Part shown: one piece after another, positions 25,839 through 39,579 of the stretch
Position numbering within the stretch: the first letter of the stretch is position 1
How the letters are laid out: the number at the start of each line of letters is the position of its first letter
Assembly (NCBI RefSeq): GCF_020085105.1
Contig: NC_058058.1
Coordinates: 9,759,675-9,823,674, forward strand
Origin: Siniperca chuatsi
Lineage: Eukaryota; Chordata; Actinopteri; Centrarchiformes; Sinipercidae
Reading direction: 5' to 3'
Length of the DNA: 64,000 nt
Notes under the pieces: model-generated
The model's input: only the letters and a program-made list of their open reading frames with translations
Database searches by the model: none
What the model was told of the DNA's origin: nothing
Translations under genes and position numbers: made by a program

Positions 25839-28800
25839 ATGGCAAACATGTGCCCATATGGCAAGTTCACCCACGCCGTGGTGCGGGGCATCCCAGAGAC
25901 CTTTGGGAAAGCGGTGGGAGATGGTCGTGAGAACGGGGAGATCTCAGTGGACCTGGCTAAAGCTCAGCGTCAGTTTGGTTGCCTGACAGGAGCCCTGAGG
26001 CAGAAGGTGGGCCTGCAGCTGATCGAGATCCCCCCTGACCCCGAGCTGCCAGAGAGCTGGAGGATAGAGGATGTGGCAGTCATCCAGGGAGACACAGCGC
26101 TCATCACCAGGCCCTTCAAACAGCAGAGACGCAGTGAGGTAACACAGTGGAGAAGAAAATGGCTTTAGTAAATTCTGCACCCTAATCCTCTGTTAATGCA
26201 CTTAATCAAAAGGGCAGTAAATAGTAGCAATTTGTATTTCACTTATTTAAGATAGCATTAAGTTGGCTTTATATTTTAAGTTACATTATTGTCACATGGT
26301 CAAACAGATCCTTGTTGGTGCATTCAAGTGCCTTTTGGAAACTCCAACATCTGACACTTAGACTGCGTAAAATAAACTTTCCAATGCAAATCACCTGTAT
26401 CATGACACCCATGTTGTCTTTTATTGTTTGTCCTTTGGGTTTGATTTTGCAAAGCAATATAATGCTTTTTGGCAGCTGAGCTGACTTAAATCTTGAATGT
26501 CAGAAGTTTCGTGTAACACTTAAGTTTAGGGGTCTGCAATTTCTGAATGATTTCCCCAAAAAATCCTGGAAAGAACTATGTAATTTGGGACTAATTATAG
26601 GGAAAATAGCAATAGCGTTCAAATGGCCCATTAATAATTGGTTATGCTTTATTTTACAGGTCTGTAATGTCCTACTATTTTTCTTGAAGTTCAGTGGAAA
26701 GAACAATGTAAAGTTGATTGAAAGTTTATTCTTCATATATGATGAACTGTTTCTATAGTTATAATGTACCAAATTGCATTGTTTTGAGGAAACTTGTTGG
26801 AAATTGCTAGGAAATTATTCAGAAGTTACGGACCCATTAAAAAAAAAGGTGTTACAGAGGTTCCTTGAATGCACTATCAAGGAAAGTTTTCAAAATAACT
26901 TGTGGCTGCTTTATCATGTGATCTTTACAGGACTCTCAACAAATAAAATAATCTAAAATCTTGTTCACTGAATTAAAAAAACATGAATGTACATGCTTTG
27001 GAACTTGTTAGGCAGTAATCTAAAGTATTCACAATTATTTTTGCTAATAATATAGATACATAATTCTACAAACAGTAATAAAGGTACTATGTTCATCCAG
27101 AGAAACGTGCATACAGTAACCACCTGCATGGTTGTTCACTGACCCTGTAAGTCAAACTTTCTTACTAAATTAAGATGAGCATGAATGTGTTTCTTTCTCT
27201 TTACTCTTCATCTCTCCAGGCGGAGGCAGTGAGGAGGGTGATGTCAGAGCTGAACCTGACCATGGTGGAGATGGGGGCTGAGGAGGGGGACTTCGGAGGG
27301 GCCACGCTGGAGGGCAGCGACATCCTCTTCACAGGGAGGGAGTTCTTTGTCGGCATCTCCTCCCACACCAACCGCAGAGGGGCGGAAGTGCTGGCAGACA
27401 CTTTCAGGGTAAGAGGCATGGAGAGAAGATGTAGCAATGACCTGATCTCTGTGTGAATCAATGAAGTAGACAGAGTCCTTTTTCAAACTGTTGTGTGCTT
27501 GGGGCCTTTTGCCATGAATGCACGTGTACGCTATGTAATAGAGAAACATATCTATACCACTGCCAGTTTATTTATTTATTGCATTTATTTGTCATGGTAT
27601 GAGCTGCTGGCTCTTTAAAAAACAGACAAATAACCAGTAGAGTTTAGTTTTTTAGCCAGTGCAACAAAGAAGGTCTCAGTGCCAAGATGCTTGTCAGAAA
27701 ACTGACCCAGCTGCCAAAGTGAGCAGGTGGCCATTTGCTGTATTACATTTGGGGAATTACAGTCTGTAAACAGTGATGAATGAGGCCGTTCCACTGGCCA
27801 AATAATGGAGAACACACTGTGGGGCCCCCTCTGGCTCGACACGACCCACCCATTAGTATTGATTCCTTCACTTCTCTTAAGTGCATTTTACGCACTTCTG
27901 CTTAACATACACACACACACTTTGCACCTACTTGTGCTGAATGTGTGTGTGTCTGGTATGAATTAGTGTGGGTGGGAGGCTTCATGTGGTCAGAACGGTG
28001 GATGAAAGAGGAAGACCAGCAGACCATCTACTCAGACATCCTCTGTATCGTGTTTCAGAATGTGATTTTTGCATATTTATAGCCACGTATTTGTCATTGT
28101 AATAATAACACTAAGTGGCCAAATTGCTTGTGCTTCAGCTAAGAGAGATGCCATTAGTGCAACCTCAGTTTGATTCAAATCTTTGTGTTTTAAGCCAGTT
28201 GGTCAGATCGTCCACTACTTTGGTCCAGACTGAAATATCTCTTCAAGTATTGGATGGATTGCAATGAAATTTGATACAGACGTTCATGGTTCCCTGAGGA
28301 TGAATCCTGCTGACTTTTCCTCTAGCGCCACCATGAGGTTGACATTTGTGGTTTTGATTGAAATGTTTCTACAACTATTGGATGGATTGCTATGAAATTT
28401 AGCACACCGATTCATGTCCGCCCTCAAGATGAATTGTAATCACTTTGGTGATTCCCTGAAAATGTCATCAGGTCAAAATTTTAATTTGTCCTATACCGTC
28501 AAAACTAAAGACATTCCCATCAGCCTTAGCTGTACTTTGTGTTTAGTGCTAATTAATGTTAGCATGCTAACATGGTAAACATTATACCTGCTAAACATTA
28601 GCATGTTAATACGGTGTAGTCCCTCATTCGTCCAGGAGTGTTCTAACGTAGAAAAGGTTTCAGTCGTAGTCATCTGGACACTGTTTTCAGAATCAAGGCG
28701 TTTGGCTCCCATCCGGAAGTCATTCCCAATTGAGAATGACTTCGGATGGGAGCCAAACGTCTTGATTCTGAAAACAGTGTCCAGATGACTACGACTGAAA

Positions 28801-30062
28801 CCTTTTCTACGTTATTAGCATGTTAATATTATCGTAAGAATGTTAGCATGCTACATTAGCATTTAGCACAAAGCACCACTGTACAGCTTCACAGAGCCGC
28901 TAGCATGGCTGTAGACACTGTCTTGTAATTATTTATCAGATAATACTGATTTCTATACTGATGTTTGATTGATTCAAGCAAAAGCAATGAATGCAACATA
29001 GTACCTCAAACAGGAAACCATATCACATTTGGTATTTGAAAAACACACAGAAGCATAATTTCCAGTGAGGTCAATTCAGGATTTCACCTCTATGTTTGGA
29101 GGCTGTCTGGTATTTTTGTACAGCAGCTGCTGGTGGTCGATACAATCATCATATACTGTGGTAGCCACAGTATACTGAATCGGACCAGAATCGCACAGCT
29201 GGCTGCTTTGTGTCAAGCTACATGTGCTAAAAGTTTGACCCTTGAATAGAACAGAGTCGTCTTTAATTTTATTGGTAACACTTTTCCTACTCCAACACTC
29301 CGTCTGCTGTGAAAAAGATGAGGGAACACGTCTCGTTTGAAGGGACAGTGTGTTAATTAAACCTTTCGACCTCCATCTGTTCAGGACTTTGCTGTGTCCA
29401 CCGTCCCTGTCTGTGGTGGAGCCCGACTGAAAAACATCTGCTCCATGGGCGGTCCAGACACAATCATCATCAGCAACAGTGACGGGGCCAAGAAGACACT
29501 CCGGGTAAGTGTCGGTATTTACAGCAAATGTTTGAGTATGTGTATACATTTGGTGTTAATACATATAAAATACTATACATAATCTTTAAAGGAATAGTCC
29601 AACATTTTGGGGAATATTCACTTACCGAGATTTAGATGAGAGGATTGATGCCACTCATGATTAAGGGTATTTCCCCAAATGCCAGACTTTTCCTTTAACC
29701 TCAAACTAATGTGGTCAGTCTCTATGTAGATTTTGCAGTTGCTTTTTGCTCATTCACCAACACTGCAGCTAATAGCGCTTCATAAGTGACGAAGAATAAA
29801 GGATAATTCCGAGCAAAATCCCAGAATGTGAGAATTCGGGATGAAGATTTGGTCTTGAGGGTGAAGGAAAATGTCAATATCTTACCTGTCAATATTGCCC
29901 TTATTATCTATCATATACACACACACTTGCACGTGCTTCCCTTTCTGTCCTAACGTGAACTGCACACATCATATATTTCCTAACTGCTGAGGTCATATTC
30001 ATAATGGCACTAATGTTGCCTTTGAGTCTGTGTGTAATGCTGGGAGTGGTCAGCTGCAATGT

Positions 30063-30136
<74 letters not shown>

Positions 30137-32345
30137 AGCAGTCAGGGTGGTGCACAGTAATGTTAAGTGTGTGTTTGTCTCCAGATGATGGAACAGCTAA
30201 CTGATCACCACTATGAAGTGCTCACTGTTCCAGAGGAATCAGCAGCAAACTGCGTCTACATCAAAGGTCCGTCTAATCGGGACTTCCTGCTCCACCGGCC
30301 TGCAGAGGAATGTCCTGACAGCGTCTCTGTGAGTACAGCTGAGGATCTTGTTTTTTATTTATTGTAGGCTTCAGTTTCAAAAAGAGACTCATCTTTATTA
30401 AATTAAAGGATTTTTGCAGCATAATTGTATATTATTTTGTCTTTGGCAATTTAATATTGCACTTTCCTAAAGTTGGGGGACTCACAGGAGACGAAGCTGC
30501 AGAGTTAAAAATGACCTGACTTTTAGTCCCTAGTGTAGGTTAAGCTCCAAAAACACTGGATCCTTCTTCTACAGTCGTGCCCCCCCCGAAAGATTTGAAG
30601 TCCAATCCAAGAAAACCCTGATACCATAACCTTTAGAAAGGTCCTCCAGAGCCGCAGAAAAGTTAATACTGTTTTCACAGGTTGAGTAGGGTTAAACCTA
30701 CTATTACATTTGCTGCAGTCAGAAGCTGCGACTGTCTGATCTACTTTGCTTCAGTTCCTGGAAATCCTAGCCTTGTATTTAAAATACTGTAGGTCCTTTA
30801 GTAACTTTATCATTCATCAGTAGAAACAGAGAGACACTGATTGACCCATTAACAATGTAAAAGAAGATTAATAGACCTTCTTTGCTATGATGTGGGTTCC
30901 TCTGATTAGAGAACCTAATAGAAATGTCTTATCACATGTCACAATGAAAACTTTGTGGTATTAATTATGCTGTGACTAGTTGCCTTTTTGGCTCCAAAAG
31001 CTGAAATTTTTCTTGTGAAGCCATTCTCTCGCTCACAGCACCATCCTTCATTGTTGATCTGTTAGAAATGTGAGTAGGTGGGAGGACAAAAGTTGAGATG
31101 TATAGAAAATGTTATGCACTCAGGAGGTTTTTTTGTTTTGTTTCAGAATAGTGAGCATGAGTTGAAAGATGACTTTTAAATAGGGCTGAGCAATATCACA
31201 ACATTAATATTAAGTATATTTCCAATATTGCTGTACTGTATATCAGAATTAAGCCAAATTTATGTAAAATCACAAGTAAAATAATCCAACTCATATTCAG
31301 TAGAAGTAGCTGTGATCCACTGTTATGACTTACGTCAGGCAAGACTAATAACTTATTACAATTTATTTTGAGTCATTGATTTTAACACAACAGAACATTG
31401 TGTGTTTGTTTTGTCCAACAAATAGTCCAAACCTCAAAATTATTAAAAAATATCCAAATGATTAAAAGGAAAAGTAGTAAATCCTCACATTTGAGAAGCT
31501 GGAATCATGAAATGAAAAATGACAGAAAATGAATGGCAACTATTTTCATAATCAGTCAACTAATCAATTAACCAATTTATAACAAAACATTTTATAAGCT
31601 CTTCATACGTTTTGTATGTAAAAAAACATCTTAATATGTAAAGTAACTTATAACTAAAGCTGTCAAATAAATGTAGAGGAGTAAAAAGTACATTATTTCT
31701 CTATGTAGTGGAGTAGGAGTATGAAGAATGAAAAGAAAACGCTCAAGTAAAGTACAAGTACCTCAAATTTGTGCTTAAGTACAGTACTAAAGTAAATGTA
31801 CTTATATTGTTATTGTTATATTCTACCACTGCAAACACAGTATTGGCTATCATTTTATTTACATGATTATATTAAGTAATGGAAAACCTGGAGATGAGAT
31901 TATTTTTATTTTCCTGATACTTTTAAAAAGTCTAGGATAGTTTTAGCTCTTTGCATTGTTAGTTTCTCTCCACTGAACTTCTATTCTAAATTTTAGATGT
32001 CAGAGAAAAGAGAATCAAAAATATCCAGTGTAGGTTAACTAAACTCATTAAGTGATTTTATAGACCTATTTATTTTGTTGTGAATTCCAGACAGTGAAGC
32101 AGTTTTTCCTACCATTCCTTCTTTTGTTGGCCAGTAACTTCCTCCTTTGAGTGTATCCAGTACAGTCTGTGCCCGTGATGATGTGTGTCTGGATGACTAA
32201 ATTGTTTCCTCCATCCTCTGTGCAGGCCTTCCAGAAGCTACAGGACTACACCCTGCTGCCTACAGCCTGCAGCGAGGCCTCCAAGCTGGGAGCATCTCTG
32301 TCCTCGCTCTGCCTCCTCATCAACAGAAAACACACGTATTTCTGA
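25839..32345 (+). CDS. ddah2: Dimethylarginine dimethylaminohydrolase 2-like protein (DDAH2), 290 aa
   Basis: Five coding exons: 25839-26138, 27220-27408, 29385-29504, 30185-30328, 32226-32345. All junctions are in phase 0 and the total is 873 nt. DDAH enzymes hydrolyse methylated arginines that inhibit nitric oxide synthase. For DDAH2 this activity is disputed and non-enzymatic roles have been proposed. Family blocks include [61 protein letters not shown] and [12 protein letters not shown]2 is favoured over DDAH1 by [10 protein letters not shown], by the LSSLCL C-terminus and by the clic1/Ly6 neighbours. Of the DDAH1 triad (Asp127, His173, Cys274), the aligned positions are Glu131 (ATLEGSD) and Arg177 (GARLKN). 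The C-terminal Cys280 matches the DDAH2-type Cys. DDAH1 Arg145, a substrate contact, aligns with His. The start ATG is the first in the exon and gives the expected N-terminus ([13 protein letters not shown]). Confidence 0.96.
28200..28930 (+). repeat. Dispersed 'GTTAGCATGCTAAC' repeat carrying a nested insertion
   Basis: Same family as 13850-14285, in ddah2 intron 3 (27409-29384). The first part contains two tandem versions of 'attggatggattgc(a/t)atgaaattt'. The repeat is interrupted at 28612-28813 by the foldback element and resumes at 28829 ('ttatcgtaagaatgttagcatgct'). Confidence 0.75.
28612..28813. mobile_element. Foldback (hairpin) element, copy 2, nested in a repeat
   Basis: A 202-bp unit with the same head as copy 1 (cggtgtagtccctcattcg) and two nearly perfect complementary arms of about 80 bp. 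They meet at an ATTCCCAATTGAGAAT centre and end TTTTCTACG(TT). It is flanked by an exact 15-bp duplication, ATTAGCATGTTAATA (28597-28611 and 28814-28828). Other copies of the host repeat lack the insertion, which supports a genuine integration. No ORF. Confidence 0.85.
29587..29705 (+). repeat. Fragment of the long-TIR dispersed repeat
   Basis: 'aaaggaatagtccaacattttgggg' through 'gatgagaggattgatgccactcatg' matches the outer end of the element at 38595-39308. Confidence 0.6.
30061..30135. repeat. (GT)n microsatellite in ddah2 intron 4
   Basis: About 75 bp of GT with one TTT interruption near the start. It ends 49 bp before the exon 5 acceptor. Confidence 0.95.
31340..31835. repeat. Two dispersed repeats back to back in ddah2 intron 5
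   Basis: 31340-31600 matches the 'ATTAATCGATTAATC' family ('ttgtccaacaaatagtccaaa', 'tcctcacatttgagaagctgga'). 31660-31835 matches the 'TACTT/AAGTA' family ('caagtaaagtacaagtacc', 'ttctaccactgc'). Confidence 0.6.
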
Positions 32346-33190
32346 AAACACACTTCTAACCATCAGTACGTTACACAGCATTTATCTGGACATGTTCATG
32401 GCAGGCTGAAGGGACAGCCGCATCACATATTTCCAGATTAAAATTCTTTATTTATTGCGAGGGGAAAACACTGACACATAGCATCTGTATGAGAATATGA
32501 TCCAACTGTAACATCTGCTAACAGACTTACTGTAGCAAACAAGTCTTGGCACCGCTGCTCCAACAGTACAGCACGCTGGTTTCCCTCACAAAACTCTTAA
32601 CGCAACTATCCATGAAACCACTAAATTCAGATGTAGCTTTACTGTTTTGACTTGCGACAGACAACTGAGCTGATATCGCATTTACCGAAATTGACAGATG
32701 TAAAAAGAAAAGGGTAAAACAAACAATAATGGTACCAGGGTTTCACCAAGTTCGACTTTTTAAATACCACTTAAAATACAATTTACCACCTATTTCACGA
32801 TCACACTAGTATAAGTATGAAGGAAAACCAGCAGGGACAACATGGCCTAGTGTTATTTAACAGTTTTGCCCATTATAACTAACATTACTGCTTATTACAG
32901 GCAAGAGAAATATTAAGACTTTGTTAAACACATTTTCTAAGGCTATTTTTTTTTTAATTAGGGAAACTGAATTCAGTGGTTAAGACTTGCAGAAACCCTG
33001 TGGTACCCAAATTCACATCTGCAGATTTGTGAGTGTATAGCGGTAATATCCATAATACAACAAGTTGGTACCTCTTTCAATACTCTTCAAACATAGTCAT
33101 CTTAATTGTAGCTGCTAATAGAAAAGCAGAGATTTAAAATAACTGTTTTAGCTTTCTTATGTATGAAGTTGTAACAAGTGTAGTGATGCC

Positions 33191-33196
33191 AATAAA
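33191..33196 (+). terminator. ddah2: ddah2 poly(A) signal
   Basis: AATAAA followed 20-45 bp later by a GT-rich element (agttgtcttgctcgtgtgt). It implies an 850-bp 3'UTR that ends about 100 bp from the facing rps5 3' end. Confidence 0.65.
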
Positions 33197-33325
33197 ATTC
33201 AACTGACAACTTAGGACAGTAGTTGTCTTGCTCGTGTGTAATTATTGTGTCTATTCACTCAAAAGAATCCAAACAATTGTGTAGGCAGACATAAAACAAG
33301 CACACAGAACAGAAATTTCTTCAAA

Positions 33326-33331
33326 TTTATT
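33326..33331 (-). terminator. rps5: rps5 poly(A) signal
   Basis: AATAAA on the minus strand only 25 bp beyond the rps5 stop codon. This gives the very short 3'UTR typical of ribosomal-protein mRNAs. Confidence 0.75.
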
Positions 33332-33355
33332 TGTTTTGTTAGAAAGCAAACATGT

Positions 33356-36360
<3,005 letters not shown>

Positions 36361-36361
<1 letters not shown>

Positions 36362-36405
36362 TGTGTCTGCCGTTCTGTACCACACTTCTCTGAGACGGAA
36401 AAGGG
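36361..36405 (-). other. rps5: rps5 exon 1 with 5'TOP-like start
   Basis: Short first exon. On the minus strand it probably begins CCCTTTTCCGTCTC at about 36405, a terminal oligopyrimidine tract of the kind that places ribosomal-protein mRNAs under mTOR/LARP1 control. It ends CACAA before the donor, supplying the A of the start codon. The transcription start is inferred from the tract. Confidence 0.65.
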
Positions 36406-36470
36406 CCTTTTCGGGGCGCCGCGTCCTGATATCCGGTGAGCTGTTTGGTTCCTTCCGGTGCGCAAGGAAT
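36406..36470 (-). promoter_or_regulatory. rps5: rps5 core promoter with ETS-like site
   Basis: ACCGGAAGG on the minus strand (CCTTCCGGT at 36451-36459) lies about 50 bp upstream of the pyrimidine start tract. No TATA box is apparent. This is a common ribosomal-protein promoter arrangement. Confidence 0.5.
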
Positions 36471-38320
36471 GTAGGGAATTGTAGTTTTCTTTTAAATGGC
36501 TCTCACGCTTTGGGACTAACATTGGCCGTAATTGTTTTGAAATAAAAGTTTCCAAGTGTAGTGAGGCTGAACAAGCGGAGCAGAAGTTTATATAGCTACA
36601 TAATATGCTGATGAAGAAAGAAAGCATTTATTGAATCAGAAAACTAACATGATATATTGTAAGATATTAATTTTGTATTGTAAACACATGAAATAATTAA
36701 CTTTTTAAAAACTGTTGATAAGTATCCCTTAGATTTAGTTAAAGATACAGAATGTACCAATATTTTACAGTTGGAAAACAAACTTGCCAAAAACATAGCA
36801 CTAACAGCAAATTAGTGTAAATGTTAAACAGCAAACTTGACTGTGAATTAAATTCATATCAATGACAAATATAAACAACAATTCAAATATAGCAAAAACA
36901 TTATATATGAATAAGTTGATATAAGAACTCAGACTCAATTAAGTCTGATATACCATATATTTATTAAGAAAAAAATGTGGTCTTATAAGAGGATTAAGTA
37001 GTAAGACTGTTTCAAATGCTGCATTTTTTAACAAACAAAATCTGAATTTAAATATACAGGATTATGACAAACTGTTTCTATGTTTGCTGATTCATATTTG
37101 TGATAAATGAGTGGTCATTTCCAGTTAGGATGTTTAATTATCCACTTTAATTTGCTAGTTTGTTAAACCTTTTTTTGAGGTGGCATGTGTTTCCAGAACT
37201 GACTTGACAAGGACAACATTGTTGTAATAAATAGGCAATAAAGACAAAAAGAGACGTTCAAAACTGTCTTTTATTGAGGAATTGACAACATTTGACACAT
37301 TTTCATTTGTAGACGAAATACTGTAGAAATTGTAGGATAGTGTCAAAATAGTAGCTTCTGTTTGAGTTTTTAAAAAAGTGTCCAACTCCACATTTACTGT
37401 TTGTAAAGCAAAGAAAACTGAACAGAGTGGACATCCCTTAAATCCATATCTTATGCAATTAATTTGTACAAGCATACACAAAACAAAAGGATGCAACAAT
37501 ATTAAAATAATATTGCAAATTTAATAACTTTAAAACCGTTAAAATCATCCCATCTTCATCATTTCCCATCTTTTTATCTGGCTAAATATTGTGCAATGCA
37601 TGCTTTACTCATTAAAATAGTAATTCACTTCTTGTTTTTATCACACAATACATATTTCCATTCTTCGTCTTTTGAGAAACATCTATAAGTACAACAGGCA
37701 GCCATAAACATGAACAAAATGCAAACAATTAAAAGAAATTAATCCCTTTTCCAACAGAGACAAACAAGAAGGTTGCTCAAATGCCTGAGATATCTAAATG
37801 CGATGGGAGGTAAAGACTGCCACGTACAATAGTCTGGTGGACAAGTAAACACTAATATAGCACTGCCACTTTCCAGCCACTCTACATCAGTCTCCACCCC
37901 TCCCTATCTTTATTTTTAGCACCATCACTAAAGGCAGTGTGTCATAGCACTTCGGTATGGGACATGAAACACTGAGGCATGTGGGAACATTTTAAGGCTC
38001 AATCTACTAAAAGCTCCAAAGCACTGCATGATAATGATAATAAACATGATATTCATGATCATGTGTGCACACTACAAAAACATAGGAAAACACGATCCCA
38101 CCAGGGTTAAAAAGATATAAATTACTGCATCGTAACATGAGCAGGGCAGTGAGTCTGTACATGTAGACAAGATGACAGAACGTCGCTCAGGCACTGTTGT
38201 GTTGTGTGGTGTTTTGAGGTATGTGTGACCAAACACACACAGATACACACATGGATATATACTGTATGTATGTAGGCTTGGTATTTTAAAGTAATAAACT
38301 AACACTTTCATACAAATTAA

Positions 38321-38401
38321 AGGGGGCACTCCACCAATTTTTACACGAGGGACTACTAAATTGAGTACTTCGAAGAAATACTAAATTGCTGGAGTGCTCC
38401 T
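38321..38401. mobile_element. Miniature TTAA-flanked inverted-repeat element
   Basis: 81 bp. It starts AGGGGGCACTCCA and ends TGGAGTGCTCCT, flanked by TTAA at 38317-38320 and 38402-38405. It is too small to encode anything. The termini differ from those of the 17813-18164 element. Confidence 0.65.
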
Positions 38402-38594
38402 TTAATGTCTGACTCGCTTCACCATTGCAGACTGTAATAACATAATAGCAGTTAAACCTTTACCAAGTTTATAGAAGCCTTTATATTTGTTGCTTCTGAC
38501 AGTTTGTGCTATGTACTTATTTTCTGAGAAAATACTTTTGGTTCACAGACAGGGATGTGCTGGATTTGTCCAACAGCAGCAACATGGTTTAAAA

Positions 38595-39308
38595 TAAATA
38601 ATAGTTTATTTTGAGAAATACACTTTTTCGCTTTCTTGACAAGAGTTAGATAAGAAGATTGATACCACTCTTATGTCCATACAAAAAATATGAACCTACA
38701 GTCAGCAGCAGCTTAGCTTAGCTTAGCATAAAGACAGGAAACAGGGGGAAAAGCTAGCCTGGCTCTGTCCAAAGGTGAAAAGATCTGCCTACCAAAGATG
38801 ACACTTTGTGGTTTTACAGAGTTTTATTTCTTTCTTTAGTACCTTCCTGGAGTCTCCACTGGCTACCTGCCTCCAGGAAGTAACTGAGTACTGATGAAGA
38901 AATACACATTTGACCAGTGCAGACTTGCTTCAGTAAACACAGCAAACCTCTGAACTGGACGTGAATGATTTTCTTCAACAGTACGTCCAAGAAAAATAGT
39001 CCAGCACATAACCTCCAGTAAAAACCACAAACTGTCATTTTTAAACATCAGTTTTTGTACAGTTTAAACAAACATATAACTTGTTAATGAGTGAGCTTTA
39101 GAGGTGCTGGTAGGTGGATTTGTTAGCTTTGGATGAAGCCAGGCTAGCTGCTTCCCTCAGTCTTTATGCTAAGTTAAGCTAACTGGCTGCTGGCTATAGC
39201 TTCATATACACCGGGGAGACATGAGAGTGGTATCAATCTTCGTATCTAACTCTCCGCAAGAAAGCAAATAAGTGCATTTCCCAAAATGTCAAACTATTCC
39301 TTTTAAAG
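38595..39308. mobile_element. About 710-bp element with long terminal inverted repeats
   Basis: The left end (gagaaatacactttttcgctttcttgac, gataccactcttatgtcc, cttagcttagcataaagac) is the inverted counterpart of the right end (gtctttatgctaagttaagc, gagagtggtatcaatctt, gcaagaaagcaaataagtgc). The inverted repeats are roughly 200 bp. Fragments of the same family are at 1-245 and 29587-29705. No transposase frame is seen. Confidence 0.65.
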
Positions 39309-39579
39309 TAACCAAGTAGTATCTACAGAAACACAAACCTCACCAACAGAAAGTATAAGGAAAGACAAAGGTTGGCAACACTGTTTGATTACCAAGTGAT
39401 TTCTAAGAATTGTAATCCAAAAAACTGAGATTACATCCTTCAGAGTACACTCACAAATGGTTGTGAGGATTTACACTGGTTGTAGAGGGAGAGCTTCAAA
39501 CCTGGTGGGAGTTAAGAGCTTATAAAACTGCAAGGTGTGTATCTGTGTGTGTGTGCGTGCTGTAAAACAGAGTTTTGTT

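Larger units (their letters stand above)
36471..39579. other. Region between rps5 and the ppt2 stop codon
   Basis: Contains the ppt2 3'UTR (end unresolved; several minus-strand AATAAA candidates, for example at about 38823) and two inverted-repeat elements listed separately. A 114-codon open frame on minus at 37155-37499 is AT-rich with no domain and is not called. Confidence 0.45.

Noticed and set aside
28812-28830. The 15-bp flanking duplication being a chance product of the internally repetitive host (GTTAGCATG motifs)
   Set aside because: The match is exact over 15 bp, its position agrees with both element borders, and other host copies show a single version at this point.
29076-29549. 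157-codon open frame on the minus strand
   Set aside because: It overlaps ddah2 exon 4 (29385-29504, plus strand) antisense, and the rest is intron with no domain, so it is a shadow of the real exon.
37155-37499. 114-codon open frame on minus between rps5 and ppt2
   Set aside because: AT-rich, with no domain and no codon bias. It probably lies in the ppt2 3'UTR or intergenic DNA.
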